From the NCBI GenBank assembly GCA_013214245.1, contig JABSQE010000185.1, positions 1 to 5,276 of the forward strand: DNA of 5,276 nt. The letters are read 5' to 3'. The notes beneath the pieces are model-generated. The model worked only from the letters and a program-made list of their open reading frames with translations, was not told the origin of the DNA and ran no database searches. Shown here one piece after another: positions 5,204 to 5,276 of this stretch; position 1 is the stretch's first letter; every line of letters starts with the position of its first letter. The position numbers and the translations under genes are program-made. The stretch is from Hyphomicrobiaceae bacterium (GTDB lineage Bacteria > Pseudomonadota > Alphaproteobacteria > Rhizobiales > Hyphomicrobiaceae).

Positions 5204-5276
5204 ATGAAAGATAAAAAAACGATCGCTCTGGTTGATGACGAACGAAATATACTCACTTCACTTAGCATGGCCCTTG
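5204..5276 (+). CDS. chvI: ChvI/BatR-type response regulator, N-terminal 24 codons only
   Basis: The partial protein begins MKDKKTIALVDDERNILTS and runs off the window. This is the first beta strand of a receiver domain with its acidic pair (Asp11-Asp12), and TIALVDD.RNILTS is the distinctive start of the ChvI family (called BatR in Bartonella, BvrR in Brucella). Known: an OmpR-type DNA-binding response regulator, phosphorylated by the sensor ChvG/BatS/BvrS, controlling envelope and host-interaction genes, including virulence functions in Bartonella and Brucella. The phosphoacceptor Asp and DNA-binding domain lie outside the window. Its position divergent from pckA supports the call. The start chosen is ATG 5204, matching the family N-terminus, with GAAGGT upstream at 5189-5194. 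The same frame stays open back to 4982, so an extended N-terminus cannot be excluded. Confidence 0.88.
   Translation, partial: MKDKKTIALVDDERNILTSLSMAL

Overview
The window reads as a piece of a low-GC, host-restricted alphaproteobacterium of the Rhizobiales (Hyphomicrobiales), most likely Bartonella or a close relative. The reasons are an IalB-family periplasmic protein, an alphaproteobacterial-type ATP-dependent PEP carboxykinase, and, divergent from it, the first codons of a ChvI/BatR-type response regulator, which is the order seen in Rhizobiales. The genus is inferred from gene content, AT bias and low coding density; no database search was possible.

Layout, left to right: (1) 1-504, minus strand: an almost complete IalB-family gene whose 3' end lies outside the window. 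(2) 505-1557: about 1 kb without a conventional gene, containing a candidate self-contained minus-strand transcription unit at about 1018-1210 (promoter-like elements, a 14-bp palindrome between -35 and -10, an internal hairpin, a terminator-like hairpin with T5). (3) 1558-1951, minus: a Nudix hydrolase with an intact Nudix box, split by a frameshift at a run of ten A (coding strand). (4) 1952-3159: about 1.2 kb of very AT-rich DNA with no recognisable gene, only inverted repeats and a possible plus-strand terminator. (5) 3160-4734, minus: intact pckA, with a good Shine-Dalgarno, a candidate promoter and a downstream hairpin. (6) 4735-5203: divergent regulatory region. (7) 5204-5276, plus: start of chvI/batR.

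PckA would make PEP from oxaloacetate (gluconeogenesis from C4 acids and amino acids). The ChvI/BatR regulator belongs to an envelope/host-sensing two-component system, and the shared intergenic region is where coordinated control of the two would be encoded. The IalB-like protein is an exported protein of a family linked to host-cell invasion in Bartonella. The frameshifted Nudix gene and more than 2.2 kb of gene-poor DNA in 5.3 kb fit a genome undergoing reductive decay.

The items most worth checking are the candidate small RNA unit at 1018-1210, the A10 frameshift in the Nudix gene (pseudogene, sequencing error, or slippage-rescued), and a 222-base stop-free stretch joined in frame to the start of chvI.
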